Origin: Lentinula raphanica
Taxonomy: Eukaryota > Basidiomycota > Agaricomycetes > Agaricales > Omphalotaceae
NCBI GenBank assembly: GCA_027919835.1
Contig: JANVFP010000011.1
Location: 1,116,001-1,180,000 of the forward strand
Direction: 5' to 3'
Length of the DNA: 64,000 nt
Every line of letters begins with the position of its first letter. The stretch's first letter is position 1. This document shows, one piece after another, positions 22,304-31,935 of this stretch. Made by a program: the position numbers and the translations under genes. A model generated the notes under the pieces. That model did no database searches and was not told the origin of the DNA. It saw only the letters and a list, made by a program, of their open reading frames with translations.

Positions 22304-24477
22304 CTATTGGACCAAGAAAACACCCTTGAGATACCGACGCAAACCTTCTACTCCTGTAACAATAGCACCTATGACACCATCAGGACGAACAATGATGAGA
22401 ATGCCAGATCTAGGCAAAGCAGGGTAAACTCTGTGCGCATGTCCATCTCTGTCGCGCAACACCAAATCGACGCCCGAAGTATGAGGCATGGGATTCGTAG
22501 AACCAGCATCGAGGATGAGGACAGTCTTGAAGAGATCCTTGGGATAGACGCCTATGAGTGCGGCAATCTCGCCTCCGTCGAACTCTGGTGGACCGAAGAT
22601 GAGCACGGTGTGATGCTTGGGTCCAAAGATGTCGAATAGACTAGTCACACCCTGACTTCCTTCCAGACCAGGAGCCTCAGGAGCTCGATCTCCTGCATGG
22701 ATAACTCCATCTCCAGCAAGGCTGTATGAATCTGTTCGGATGGTGTCGTTGTCAAGGGTGGTCGTTTCGTCAACTAGGATCGAGCTGCCACGGTAGTTCA
22801 CGCCGAGCTGTTTGATCTCTCGGCCTCGTTCCCAGTTGCTACCGTCGCCAGTAGGATTTGCTACACCTCGATTGAGCAGAAGGGTAGTTTTTTGGAGCAT
22901 AGTTGCAATAACGGGGAGACGTTCCTCGGTGTAAGAATCAAGGAGGGAGGGAGGAGCGAGACCTTTCAGTACAAGGGCTAATTTCCAGCCTAGATTGAAC
23001 TGTGAAGGGAATGAGCATGGAGGGCTTTGTGTATTCGCTGCAGGAAATCGCTCACGGAGTCCTGAACACCAGAGTTCGTACCTTGTCCTATGAGAAGAAA
23101 GCATGAGTATTTCTGCCGTTGAACGAGACAATTGCATATACCTCCCATTGGACTATGAACATGAGCAGCATCTGAGGAGATGTGTAAAGTTTTCACATCA
23201 GTAATAACGTTCGATGAGCAAATAAAAAGCTAACCTCCTGCCACGAAGACTCTACCCTCTCCAAATTTATCCACCATCCGGATGTTGGGACTACACTCAT
23301 TGCTTTGCATCAGAGACTGGAAAGTAACAATTGGAACATATGTATAGTTTACCGATATTGCGATATCCAAATCAAGTCGCCAAACTCGATATCGTTCCTG
23401 TCGGATATGAAAGAGATCGCTTTCACCAGCTCATCTCTTCCAGAAGCTATCTTCGCGTGATCAAGGTCCTTGCCCGAAACGATGAAAGTGAAAATGTCAT
23501 CGTCAACTTCGGTTGGTAATAAGGTGAGGCTTGAAAACATTCGTCAAATTCCGGAAAAGAACTGCTTTAAGCAAGGTTCACCAACAATCTTACGGAGGCA
23601 TCTCCCCAACAATGCCAGCACTGTACATTCATGTTCAGAATGAGAAGACAAGGGTAAAGTGAACTAGATCACCTTGCGAGTCACACCACTCTTGACCTTG
23701 ATATCTCCGATAACCATGTTTACGTCGTTGCGGGTATCGCCAAGGAAAGTCAAGCCGAGAGACTTGCGGACGACACTGTGAGCCCCATCTGTACCGACGA
23801 GATACGGCACTTTGACAGTCTCTACGATGTCTTTTCCGTTTGCATCCTTGGAAGCAACGGTCGCTGAAACGTAGCCATCAAGTTGTTCAAAAGAAAGCAG
23901 TTCAGTGTGGAACTCGATTTTGCATCCATATTGTTGTAGATGTCGATGTATGATGGATTGTTGGCGGTGTTGTCCAAGCATCAATGCGTTCGCCTGGAAT
24001 CATGCATATATCCATATCAACCAGAATGTATTCGAATGTTTCGGGAGGAGAAACACACGTAGGGAAGTTCGGGAGTTGGTTCTTCGAGCGGGTCCAACTG
24101 GAATGTTTTCAAAGGTTCGATTCCACCAGGGTGTTTGTAAATGGTACACTTGGGCATCACTCTCGCAATGCTCAATATATCAGGGAGCGTCCCGAGGAAG
24201 TGGTGCATCTCGAGAGAGCGAGGCTGATACCTGAATCAGTGATATTCAAGTTGAGCAGAAATACCTAGTAGCACAGACCTGAATTCCGAGACCCTTTTGA
24301 CCAACTTGGGGACCGGTCTTGTCAATTATCCGCACAGCAATACCATTCTTGAGCAATGCGAGTGCAAGCACAGATCCTACAGGGCCAGCGCCAACCTAGA
24401 TTGTGCATGTAAGGGAAGATGGCAATATTGTCGTCAAGTCAGAGACTCACGATCAAGACTGAAGTAGTAGAAGACAT
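22304..24477 (-). CDS. FAD-dependent aromatic-ring monooxygenase, copy A
   Basis: A class A flavoprotein hydroxylase (PF01494, phenol 2-monooxygenase-like) with a C-terminal thioredoxin-like extension. Readable motifs are the dinucleotide site VGAGPVGSVLALALL, then YQPRSLEMHHFLG, the DG motif GTDGAHSVVRKSLG, and the GD motif FGEGRVFVAGDAAHVHSP. GGQGTNSGVQDS then splices to FNLGWKLALVLKG. It is a close paralogue of copy B at 44491-46649, and exon order and the near-upstream sequence (TATA about 40 bp before the ATG) are shared. At the intron near 23570, copy A has TT|gttggt where copy B has TT|gtaagt. At the second junction it needs a different acceptor frame, so splicing may be less efficient here. 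The substrate is probably a phenolic compound, by family. Confidence 0.82.
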
Positions 24478-25343
24478 ATCACTTATTGGAGCGAGCTTTC
24501 CTAAGGATAGAGGAAAGACATCAAGCTTTATACTTCTCTCGGAAGCCAGTATGTGTACATACGGCAACCTTCTCGTCAGCCCAATTTGACTAGCATAACC
24601 GTCAGGATTCATCTGAAGGTCAGTGGTGGTTGATAGATTCCAATGACCTTGGCCGAAGGAGAGCTTCTCCTAGTCTGCCGCAGTTATTCGTCACCATCAA
24701 TGGGTGCAATTCAACATAAAATCTGTGGATGCCAGTTGAAACGTTCATCGTTGAAGGGCTTGAAGGACAAGCTGCATCTGTAGTGCGTACAAGATCGTCC
24801 AAAACAGCCGATTCAGTCAAGAAAATACGTAGACTTACATACCTAGGCTTAGAAAGTCCAAGTTATCGGAGGTCAAGTTCAAGGAAAAGTAAAGCCGTTT
24901 GGCCGTTCGGCATTCTGCAAAATTGTCGGGATTCGGCACGGCTCATCGGCATGAAGCATCATCACAGCGGCCAGGCTCGTGGCACCCGACGCCGCGACGC
25001 GTCGACGTGCGCCCAACGCTTCGGACCACACGAGGTGATGTACAACGACATTCAAAGGACTTCCTCAGTTTCCTTCGGCTATGATCATACTGGCAGTTTG
25101 ACCAGCTCAAATTGAGCGCTGGCAAACTTGAGTCTTTGAACGCGGCATGTGATGCCTGTCGCTCTTGCTTCGAACCACCATGCATGCCTGGGTGGTCGAA
25201 AAGGCTCGCGTCGAAGCCTCTCCACATTGACTCAGCTTTCTTTTATTTTCTCCTCTATGTACCCTCCAAAATCTTCCCACAAAACTTCAAGCTTCAAGCT
25301 TCAATCTTTGGCTACCACCATCTCAAACCTTGAAACTCATGAA
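24478..25343. other. Promoter of monooxygenase A and left flank of the large transposon
   Basis: The first 110 bp upstream of the monooxygenase resemble the matching region of copy B (46650-46790). The remaining 700 bp hold only overlapping short frames. A short direct repeat (cttcaag) sits near 25285-25305, just before the transposon insertion site. Confidence 0.45.
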
Positions 25344-25349
25344 CACATC
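25344..25349. repeat. Left 6-bp target-site duplication (CACATC)
   Basis: CACATC occurs directly outside the left inverted repeat and again directly outside the right one (40474-40479). Confidence 0.85.
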
Positions 25350-25583
25350 TATGACGTTATTTCTGTACAAAAAATAAATTAGCGCCCATTCAGTCACGCC
25401 GGCGCCGAACCAATCAATTCAGCGGCAAACCAACCTCGGCACTGCGGTCCCAGTTTTTTTTCCTTCTTACCGGTCGGCAAACTCCTACTTAGCGCCCAAA
25501 ATGTTTATTAGCGCCAGCGCCGTCAACATGCCGTTAGCGCTCACAGCAAGAATTGCAGCGCTCACAAATTTGACTTTTCTGGA
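25350..25583 (+). repeat. Left terminal inverted repeat
   Basis: Matches the reverse complement of 40241-40473 with few mismatches. It contains several copies of an agcgc/gcgct core (about 25380, 25500, 25516, 25535, 25558), which could be transposase-binding subrepeats. Confidence 0.92.
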
Positions 25584-25656
25584 GTTTTTATATACAATTA
25601 GATAGCTTCTGTAACACTACTGAGCTCTATTTACAATCTGTCTATGCTTGTATGTA

Positions 25657-27534
25657 CTAAGAGACTCTAAGATCTAAAATATAGTCCATTGTATGCAAGG
25701 ACCGTGTCCATTGCAAAGCACGAGGGAACCAGATATGATGAGGAAGTGAGACTTGGAGCTCTCGTTTGCCCCGTTTACCATGGAGAATCATTTCAAAACT
25801 AGGATAGCCATCATCTTCCCATTCTTCTGGAGTAAGAAAATAGTCAGTTGGTACCCAATCACTCCGTTCCAATCCTTCCATAATCCGACCAAACAAATCA
25901 GCTTCCTGTGGAAAACCTAGAAAGGGAGACTGATGCTTTGGGACTGCAATGGGCTCATGGTAATAGTTGGCTTGTTGTTCAGCTCGAATGTTGTCCATTA
26001 CAAGTTTTCGAGCCTCCTCGGCATCTTCCATTCTGTCCGCACCATAGTATCGTAGGATATCTGGATGGACGGCATTATCAACGTCACGGTAAATACCATT
26101 GCGTAGTTGTCCCAATAAGCGCATATCCTACAGTCCATCCTGATTAGCTTAAATTGATGGATAATAGACAGTAAAGCTTACGTTTGGACTCTTATCGTGT
26201 CCTTTTCTTGAGATGGGATGAGAATTCCACATTTTCATAAATTCTTGGCAGTCGTTATTGATCGAAGGAAGAAATAGGAGATGTAGAAGCCAGAGATGAT
26301 GGGGATTCCTACGCTGGAGACCATGCAGCCTTTCAAGATGGAGGAAAAAGGCTCGCCATGCCCGTGCGAACTGAGAACCAACTTCGGGCCAAGTTCGTTC
26401 GATACGAGAGCTAAAGTGTGAGTTACCCCACATGGCACTTGCTCGATTCAGTCCTCGGCACATAATCATTTCAACAGCAACAAGAATATTTTCTCCACCA
26501 CGATCGAGGCGAACTCTTGAGGGCCATCCAAACACATTGGCTGCATTTTGAAAGATGTCTAGAACGGTAGATGCTCTATTATTTGAGCTAGCACGTATGC
26601 CAGTCACCTGTCCAGTCTGCTGTCAGAATGATGAGGGTATCTGAATCATCATTAAACGTACAGTACGCGTATCACCATCCACACAAGCATGGATAACGAT
26701 ACCCCAGAAGATAAGTTTATGGTGGCCATCGATATGCCACAGTGCGTTGGGTCGAGAAACTTTATATGCTTGTCGCTTGACCAACCGTCGCTGACGAACA
26801 ACTCTACCCAAGTGATCCACCTGACGTAGGGATTCCATCACCCTCCTCCTTTGAACCCTGAGTCCATGCATATTGAGAAATCCATGGAGATAGCGTAGAC
26901 CAGAATTGACTTTGGATGCCTTGAACAGTCGAGTGATAGTATCAAGTTGTTCATCGGTGAGGGTTGCAAACTGATAATTGATGCCGTTTTTCTTCAGATA
27001 CTGGCGTAGTGTATGACGGTGAACTCCAGTCACTTTGGCAAGGGATGTCAGAGAGATTCGACGACCTTTGCCCATTGCTTGCTGTAGAAAGACTGGATTG
27101 ACTACTTTTCTTGGTCGACTTCGTCTGCCAGTTCGTTCAACAGATACAGGCTGCAAGTAGTCTACCCCAATTGATTCACTATGTAACATACGTTACTTTG
27201 CTATTTGGTGTACAGACGAGATAACTCACCTTCCTTTGACTCTTTTCTCTGCCAGCAGAAGCTGACCTATTAAAATACCATACGCCTGGCTTGTAGCTTG
27301 TATCCAATCTTCTGGAAGATGCTCGTCATCCATGGCAGCCTCTAAGGCTGGAATAGTATGTACGGCTTGATCCATAACGATACGTTTGTGGAATTTTACA
27401 CGGTGTAGTTCATAACTCCCACTATGAAGAAGATTATAAGCAGCATTGTATTTGTTGGTTAAGGATTCATATGCAGTCAACACGTTCGGTGACCGGACAG
27501 CATCGACAAGTGGTGGCAGAGGTGGAAGAGGCAT
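25657..27534 (-). CDS. Integrase-type DDE transposase of the 15-kb element
   Basis: Exons 27230-27534, 26662-27178, 26182-26607 and 25657-26127 give 572 residues. After an N-terminal helical region comes a helix-turn-helix-like segment (LTSLAKVTGVHRHTLRQYLK). The retroviral-integrase-like catalytic core follows: first Asp in WHIDGHHKLIFWG, second Asp in RVRLDRGGENI, Glu in SRIERTWPEVG, with 34 residues between the second Asp and the Glu. The C-terminal part has WNSHPIS and MRLLGQLRNGIY. This is the 'integrase core domain' family widespread in Agaricomycetes. The left inverted repeat ends about 75 bp beyond its stop. The start is 84 bp from the start of the divergent BTB gene. All catalytic residues are present, so it may be active. 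Confidence 0.88.
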
Positions 27535-27618
27535 GTGTTACAAATCACGTGGCTTCAGAACTGGTTAAATATTTCAAGTCCATCTTCAAGTTTCGAAGTC
27601 TTCCACACTCAGACTGCG
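27535..27618. promoter_or_regulatory. Bidirectional promoter between transposase and BTB gene
   Basis: Only 84 bp separate the two divergent start codons, so the transposase and the BTB-like gene must share control sequences. Confidence 0.6.
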
Positions 27619-28704
27619 ATGTCAAACACTGGGAACACATTAGACATCAACATGTCTGCTCCGTCAACAGCACCTGTGGGGTCTGACCAACCCCCTTCAG
27701 CTACTCAAGTACGGCGAAAGCGTTCAAAGTACTGGAGTAGTGGCCAAATGGTCGTCATGGGTGTCAAAAGTGTAAGGCAAATTTCATTCAAAACAAACAA
27801 ACAATACTTATTTGTTATACAAGGAGGAAGATCCTATGGAAATCATCCTTTTCCATATTCAAGTCGATATGTTCTCTGCTCGTTCCATTGTCTTGGACCA
27901 GATTTTAAGTATACCCCCTCGACCCGGGTCCAAGGAAGGTACAGAAGAGGATCCCATCATTATTCCCAATGTCTCAGCAGAGGCATTTTATATTTTAACT
28001 GACTTTTTGCAATGCAGGCAAGTGTTTTTCAGAGTTAATCCTCCAGCGTCACTTATCGGTGTTTCAGTGGTTGGCATCATTTTCAAGAAATGCGAGAGAA
28101 CATCCTATGCCTTTTGGCCGTCGGGTCCTACCTGGAAATGGATTCAGTTCTAGAGTTTGCCATTTCCAAAGTTCCTGAACTGAATCTTGATCCAGTCGAG
28201 CTGCTTTTCCTTGCTCGTCACCACCATGTTCGACCAGGTGTACGAAACTGGATCAAGCCTGCTTTGGTAGGCATCCTTTCAAAACATCTCTGTGATCTCA
28301 CTCATGAAGAAGAACAAAAAATTGGTCCTGCTTACTTTGCAATCGCCCGTGCACATGAAAGATTTGGACGGGCACGCCGATATATTGCCAGCTCGCCATT
28401 CGATCTAGTTAACAATGATGGGGCATCGACCCATGATTCGCAGTGTCAAAAAGCTTGGAATTTCAGCTGGTACCAATGCATTGCACCTCATATCATTCAC
28501 CCAGAAAAGCCTCCCCTCTCATGGGCAGACCTTGCTCTTTTTGTGGAGGAAACCACCCTTCCCTATGTCGACAACGCCTGCAAGCGGGCTACCGTAGCTC
28601 ATATGCGTGCCTTCGAGGACTATCCCAATGGATCCACTATTATTCACGACGCCGTGATGGAGATCATAACCGTATATCAGATCAACCTCGCAGCCTCATA
28701 CTAG
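27619..28704 (+). CDS. BTB/POZ-like domain protein carried by the transposon
   Basis: Exons 27619-27771, 27824-28017 and 28068-28704 give 327 residues. The second intron has a GC-AG border (AG|GCAAGT), the best fit to the reading frame. The region EIILFHIQVDMFSARSIVLD, followed by IIIPNVSAEAFYILTDFLQC and later LLAVGSYLEMDSVLEFAISK, has the order of basidiomycete BTB domains (beta strands, hydrophobic switch to helices, tetramer face). The rest is the fungal-type C-terminal domain (ELLFLARHHHVRPGVRNWIK). BTB proteins usually act as dimerisation or cullin-3 adaptor modules. Here it is divergent to the transposase, so a role in regulating or localising transposition is possible but unproven. 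Confidence 0.72.
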
Positions 28705-29043
28705 CCAGTAAGTTAATTCCAGTTTGTTTTTGGTATTGTGTGTTGCTCAATCGGTTTTACAACAGAATCCATTGCTTCTGTCTGCCTTGTTACGCTACCT
28801 TTCAATGAATTGCATCCGTACAATCTGCTGCCTCTGATAAAGCTCTACAGTATATAATCAATCTACTTACATATAAAAAAATGAACCTCATATTATAGCT
28901 CAACTGCTTTTAATGAATTATATTGCTTAATTGGTTTACTGTTATTCATCCGATATCATACTCCAGCGAATCTACAGTTATATTTGTCAATTTCTAAGAT
29001 ATTACATGAGTATGTCGTACATCAGGAAAAATGTTTTAGGCTT
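28705..29043. other. AT-rich non-coding stretch
   Basis: Downstream of the BTB gene. Low GC, many stops in all frames, no gene. Confidence 0.5.
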
Positions 29044-29252
29044 AGGGCATTCAAAGATACCCCCTATTTCTTAGGCCCTTTGAACAGCCTCAAAGTGCCT
29101 AAAGCTCCTGAAAGATCCTGAAAGACTCTGAAAGATCCTGAAAGATCCCCAAAGACACCTATGCAACCTCAAAGAACCTCAAAAACCTAAGCCTCCATAG
29201 ATTACTTTTAAAGTTCCTAAAATTTGGGGGGTATCTTTAAATGCTCTAGGGA
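29044..29252. mobile_element. Short inverted-repeat element (MITE-like), copy 1
   Basis: The ends are inverted copies around AAAGATACCCCC (left, about 29044-29066) and GGGGGTATCTTT (right, about 29226-29252). The interior has a short tandem array of ctgaaagatc. It is related by its termini to the element at 37560-37717. Confidence 0.7.
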
Positions 29253-29341
29253 TAAGATACTTTTTCCTGATGTACTCTGTCTCACTACAACATTCAGAAG
29301 GAATCCACTCTTCACCTGGTCCTCTGTCTCCGCCGAGGAAT

Positions 29342-29458
29342 GCAGAGACAATCACCTTGGAAAACCAGCCTTCGGTCACGATAGACAACGTGAAGGCAAA
29401 GATCCAGGACAAGAAGGGTTTTCCACCTGACCAACAACGTCTGATCTTCACCAAATAG
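29342..29458 (+). pseudogene. Ubiquitin gene fragment captured in the transposon
   Basis: The frame reads [19 protein letters not shown], then [18 protein letters not shown] and a stop. This matches residues of roughly 12-48 of ubiquitin (ITLEVE...[28 protein letters not shown]). The N-terminal strand and the whole C-terminal half, including the LRGG tail, are absent, so it cannot be conjugated. It lies about 90 bp right of MITE-like copy 1. No splice structure is visible. Confidence 0.85.
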
Positions 29459-29639
29459 CAAGCATAATCCTGGATTTTTCCTGAATTTTCTACTATTTTT
29501 ACTGATTTATTTGGCCCTAAGCAGTCTCTACAAGTCTTTTCTGTAAATAGCCGAGCCCACGTCGAGCTGGCGCTTATTCGGCGTCTCACTTCTACTTTCT
29601 CCCACACTCCCTTCTCTTCTTCGCTCCTCACCCTCTTGA

Positions 29640-30416
29640 TCCTCAACACCACAGGACCACCAAAACAAGATTCAAGGAATACACAACGACAATGAGAAGG
29701 AGGAGGCAGAGGAGATAACAAGGAGGAGGAGATGACAAGGAGGAGGAGGAGGAGATGACAAAGAGGAGGAGGAGGAGGAGGAGGAGGAGGAGATGACAAC
29801 AACAAGAACCAGAACAACAACAACAACAAGCGGACAACGACGACGAGCGGATAACGATGCAACGACAACGAGTGGCCAACGACGCAACGACAACGAGCGG
29901 CCAACGACGATGCGAGGACAAGGAAACAGAGAGACGGCAAGACGGGACAACACCACGAGGATGACGAAAATGACGATGCGAGAGGGCGACGCCGCGACGG
30001 ACATGCGAGGCGATGATGCGAGAGGGCGACGCCGCGACGAACATGCGAGGCGACGAGGCGATTTGAGGCCTTAGGCTACGTTTGAGGGCCTCAACCATAG
30101 CCTGAGGCCTCAAACCTCTTCCCATTCTTGCACAAATCATTCCTACCACATCCCTCCTGCCTACCCCTCCTCCTCCTCCTCACCCTTCCTCACCCCTCCT
30201 CCCCCTCCTCCTCCCCCTCACCCCTCCTCCTCCTCCTCACCTCACCCATTCCATCTCTGAGATAACAAGCAATGCACGCCCAGCCCCTCATTTAGGCAAG
30301 GCTGCATTGCTTGTTATCCTTCTCCTGTCTCTCCTCCCTTCCTCCCAGTCCCCGCTGGCTTTCTTAAGGCAGTCCCGTCGCGTCGTCGTCCCATCGCGTC
30401 GTCGCAGCTGATTCTG
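29640..30416. repeat. Low-complexity purine/pyrimidine and CGA-type repeats
   Basis: GAGGAG-rich (29690-29800), ACAACG/CGACGA-rich (29810-30060) and CTCCTC-rich (30155-30245) tracts. Long open frames here on both strands are by-products of base composition. Confidence 0.75.
30261..30318. repeat. Perfect 16-bp inverted repeat (hairpin)
   Basis: GATAACAAGCAATGCA at 30261-30276 is repeated as its reverse complement at 30303-30318, around a 26-bp loop. Confidence 0.85.
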
Positions 30417-30630
30417 CCAGGCTTTTGCAAAAGATTCCGATAACTATCCAAACATGTTTTGCAAAAAATCTGGATAACTCATCGGCCCTACTAGAAAACT
30501 AATATTTAAATGATTTAAAAAAGAATTAAAATATTATTTTTAATATTGAATTGCTTATATCTCTTGAACCAGCCATTTTTAGAGAAAACTGAGACCCCCC
30601 TTATGTAATATAGGTCTAGGGCTACCTCCC

Positions 30631-30733
30631 AACCCCCAACCCCAACCCCTAACCCTAACCCCTAACCCATGAAAAATATCCTCAACCCCTAACCCCTAAC
30701 AGGCCCTAACCCCCTAATCCCTAACCCTAGTTT
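30631..30733. repeat. Interstitial telomere-like repeats (CCCTAA-type)
   Basis: Several degenerate copies of cccctaaccc/ccctaacc, compatible with the TTAGGG telomere repeat of basidiomycetes. They are interrupted by unrelated bases. Confidence 0.7.
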
Positions 30734-30744
30734 GCTTATGTTGG

Positions 30745-30819
30745 GCAACAAATCAGACCCCTCCCTATGTGGGGGTTAGCACAAGTGCTAACCCCCACGG
30801 TCGGTGCCTGATTTGTTGC
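30745..30819. repeat. Nested perfect palindromes
   Basis: GTGGGGGTTAGCAC (30769-30782) faces its reverse complement (30785-30798) across two bases. GCAACAAATCAG (30745-30756) faces its reverse complement at 30808-30819. It could extrude a strong cruciform. Confidence 0.85.
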
Positions 30820-30969
30820 TTAATCCCAGTTTTTTAGTATTTTTATTATTTTTTAATTATTTTTTAAATGATTTAAATATTCATTTGTGGCAGTGCTGAT
30901 AACTATCCAGATATTTTGCAAAACATATTTGGATAGTTATCGGAATCTTTTGCAAAAGTCTGGCTGAAT

Positions 30970-31930
30970 ATGGTGGTTGTCGTCCCGTCCCGTCGTCGTC
31001 CCGTCCCGTCGTCGTCCCATCGCGACGTCGCCGTTTCTTTGCCTCCTCATCTCCTCATTTCCTCATTTCCTCGCCTCCCCGTTGCCGTGTCTCCCTGCTA
31101 CCTGGTCTCCTCGTCCCCTCTTGGCCTTGCCTCCTTGCCTCCTTGTGTTCCTGTTGTCAAGCCAGTTTTTGGACAAAAAGAAGAGGAGATGGTGGAGGAG
31201 ATGGTGAAGAATATGGTGGAGGAGATGGTGAAGGATATGGTGGAGGAGATGGTGGAGGAAATGGTGGAGGAGCTGGTGGAGGAGATGGTGGTGGCAGAAG
31301 AGGAAGTGGTGTTTCCCAAACAAGAGACGAACACAAGCAAAAATAGGACAACGACAATGCAACGACGACAATGCGACAATGCAACGATGCGACGACGACG
31401 ACGATGCGACGACGACGAAACGACAAGGGACAAGGGGTCAGAGAAGACACAGCGAGATGGCGAGGCGGTGCGACAGCGAGACGACGAGACGGATGCTGGT
31501 GGTGGATGTGCGAGTAGCAGTGGCAGTGGAAGAAGAATGGGATGAGGAGGGGCGGCGTCGCCTCGTTGCGTTGTGTTGTCGTCGTCCCGTCGCGTTGTGT
31601 TGTCGTCGTCCCATCGCGTTGTGTTGTCGTTGAACACCATCGTCGGCGTCCTGCCACATCATGGCCTCGTCGCGTCACCGCCTCGTCGTGTCCCGCCACA
31701 TTGTGGCCTCGTCGCGTCGCCGCCTCGTCCCCTTATTTCCTTGTCCCTTCGTTTCCTCGCCTCCTTGTTGCCTCATCTCCCCGCTACCTGGTGCCCTCGT
31801 TCCCTCTTGGCCTCTCCTCCTTGCCTCCTCGTATTCCTGTTGTCAAGCCTGTTTTTGGGTTGTGTTGTTGTCAAAGGGGAAGTTGTAGGTGTGGTAGAAT
31901 GTGTTGGAGCTGCTCAAGCACCTGTAGCAG
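30970..31930. repeat. Low-complexity tract (CGTCGTCC, GAGATGGTGGAG, CGACGA motifs)
   Basis: Includes a tandem array around gagatggtggag at 31185-31300 and CGTCGTCCC runs near 30980-31030 and 31570-31630. Open frames are long in several phases at once, so none is called. Confidence 0.75.
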
Positions 31931-31935
31931 TAAAG

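Larger units (their letters stand above)
30417..30965. mobile_element. Nested palindromic element with about 65-bp inverted arms
   Basis: The left arm (about 30417-30485) and right arm (about 30896-30965) are inverted copies sharing TTTTGCAAAAGATTCCGATA. The two arms are each partly palindromic inside. The interior contains telomere-like repeats and a second perfect palindrome. The CGTCGTCC-rich sequence on both sides suggests insertion into the surrounding low-complexity tract. Confidence 0.75.

Noticed and set aside
24729..25115. 128-codon plus-strand frame left of the transposon
   Set aside because: No recognisable motif; overlaps other frames on both strands.
29179..30149. Long minus-strand reading frames of 168-253 codons
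   Set aside because: They consist of Leu/Ser/Val runs from GAGGAG-type repeats and overlap other frames; no domain or splice structure.
30631..30733. A true telomere or chromosome end
   Set aside because: Repeats are short, degenerate, and flanked on both sides by unique and transposon sequence.
31098..31699. Several overlapping 100-190 codon frames on both strands
   Set aside because: Low-complexity CGTCGT and GATGGTGGAG repeats keep all frames open; not genes.
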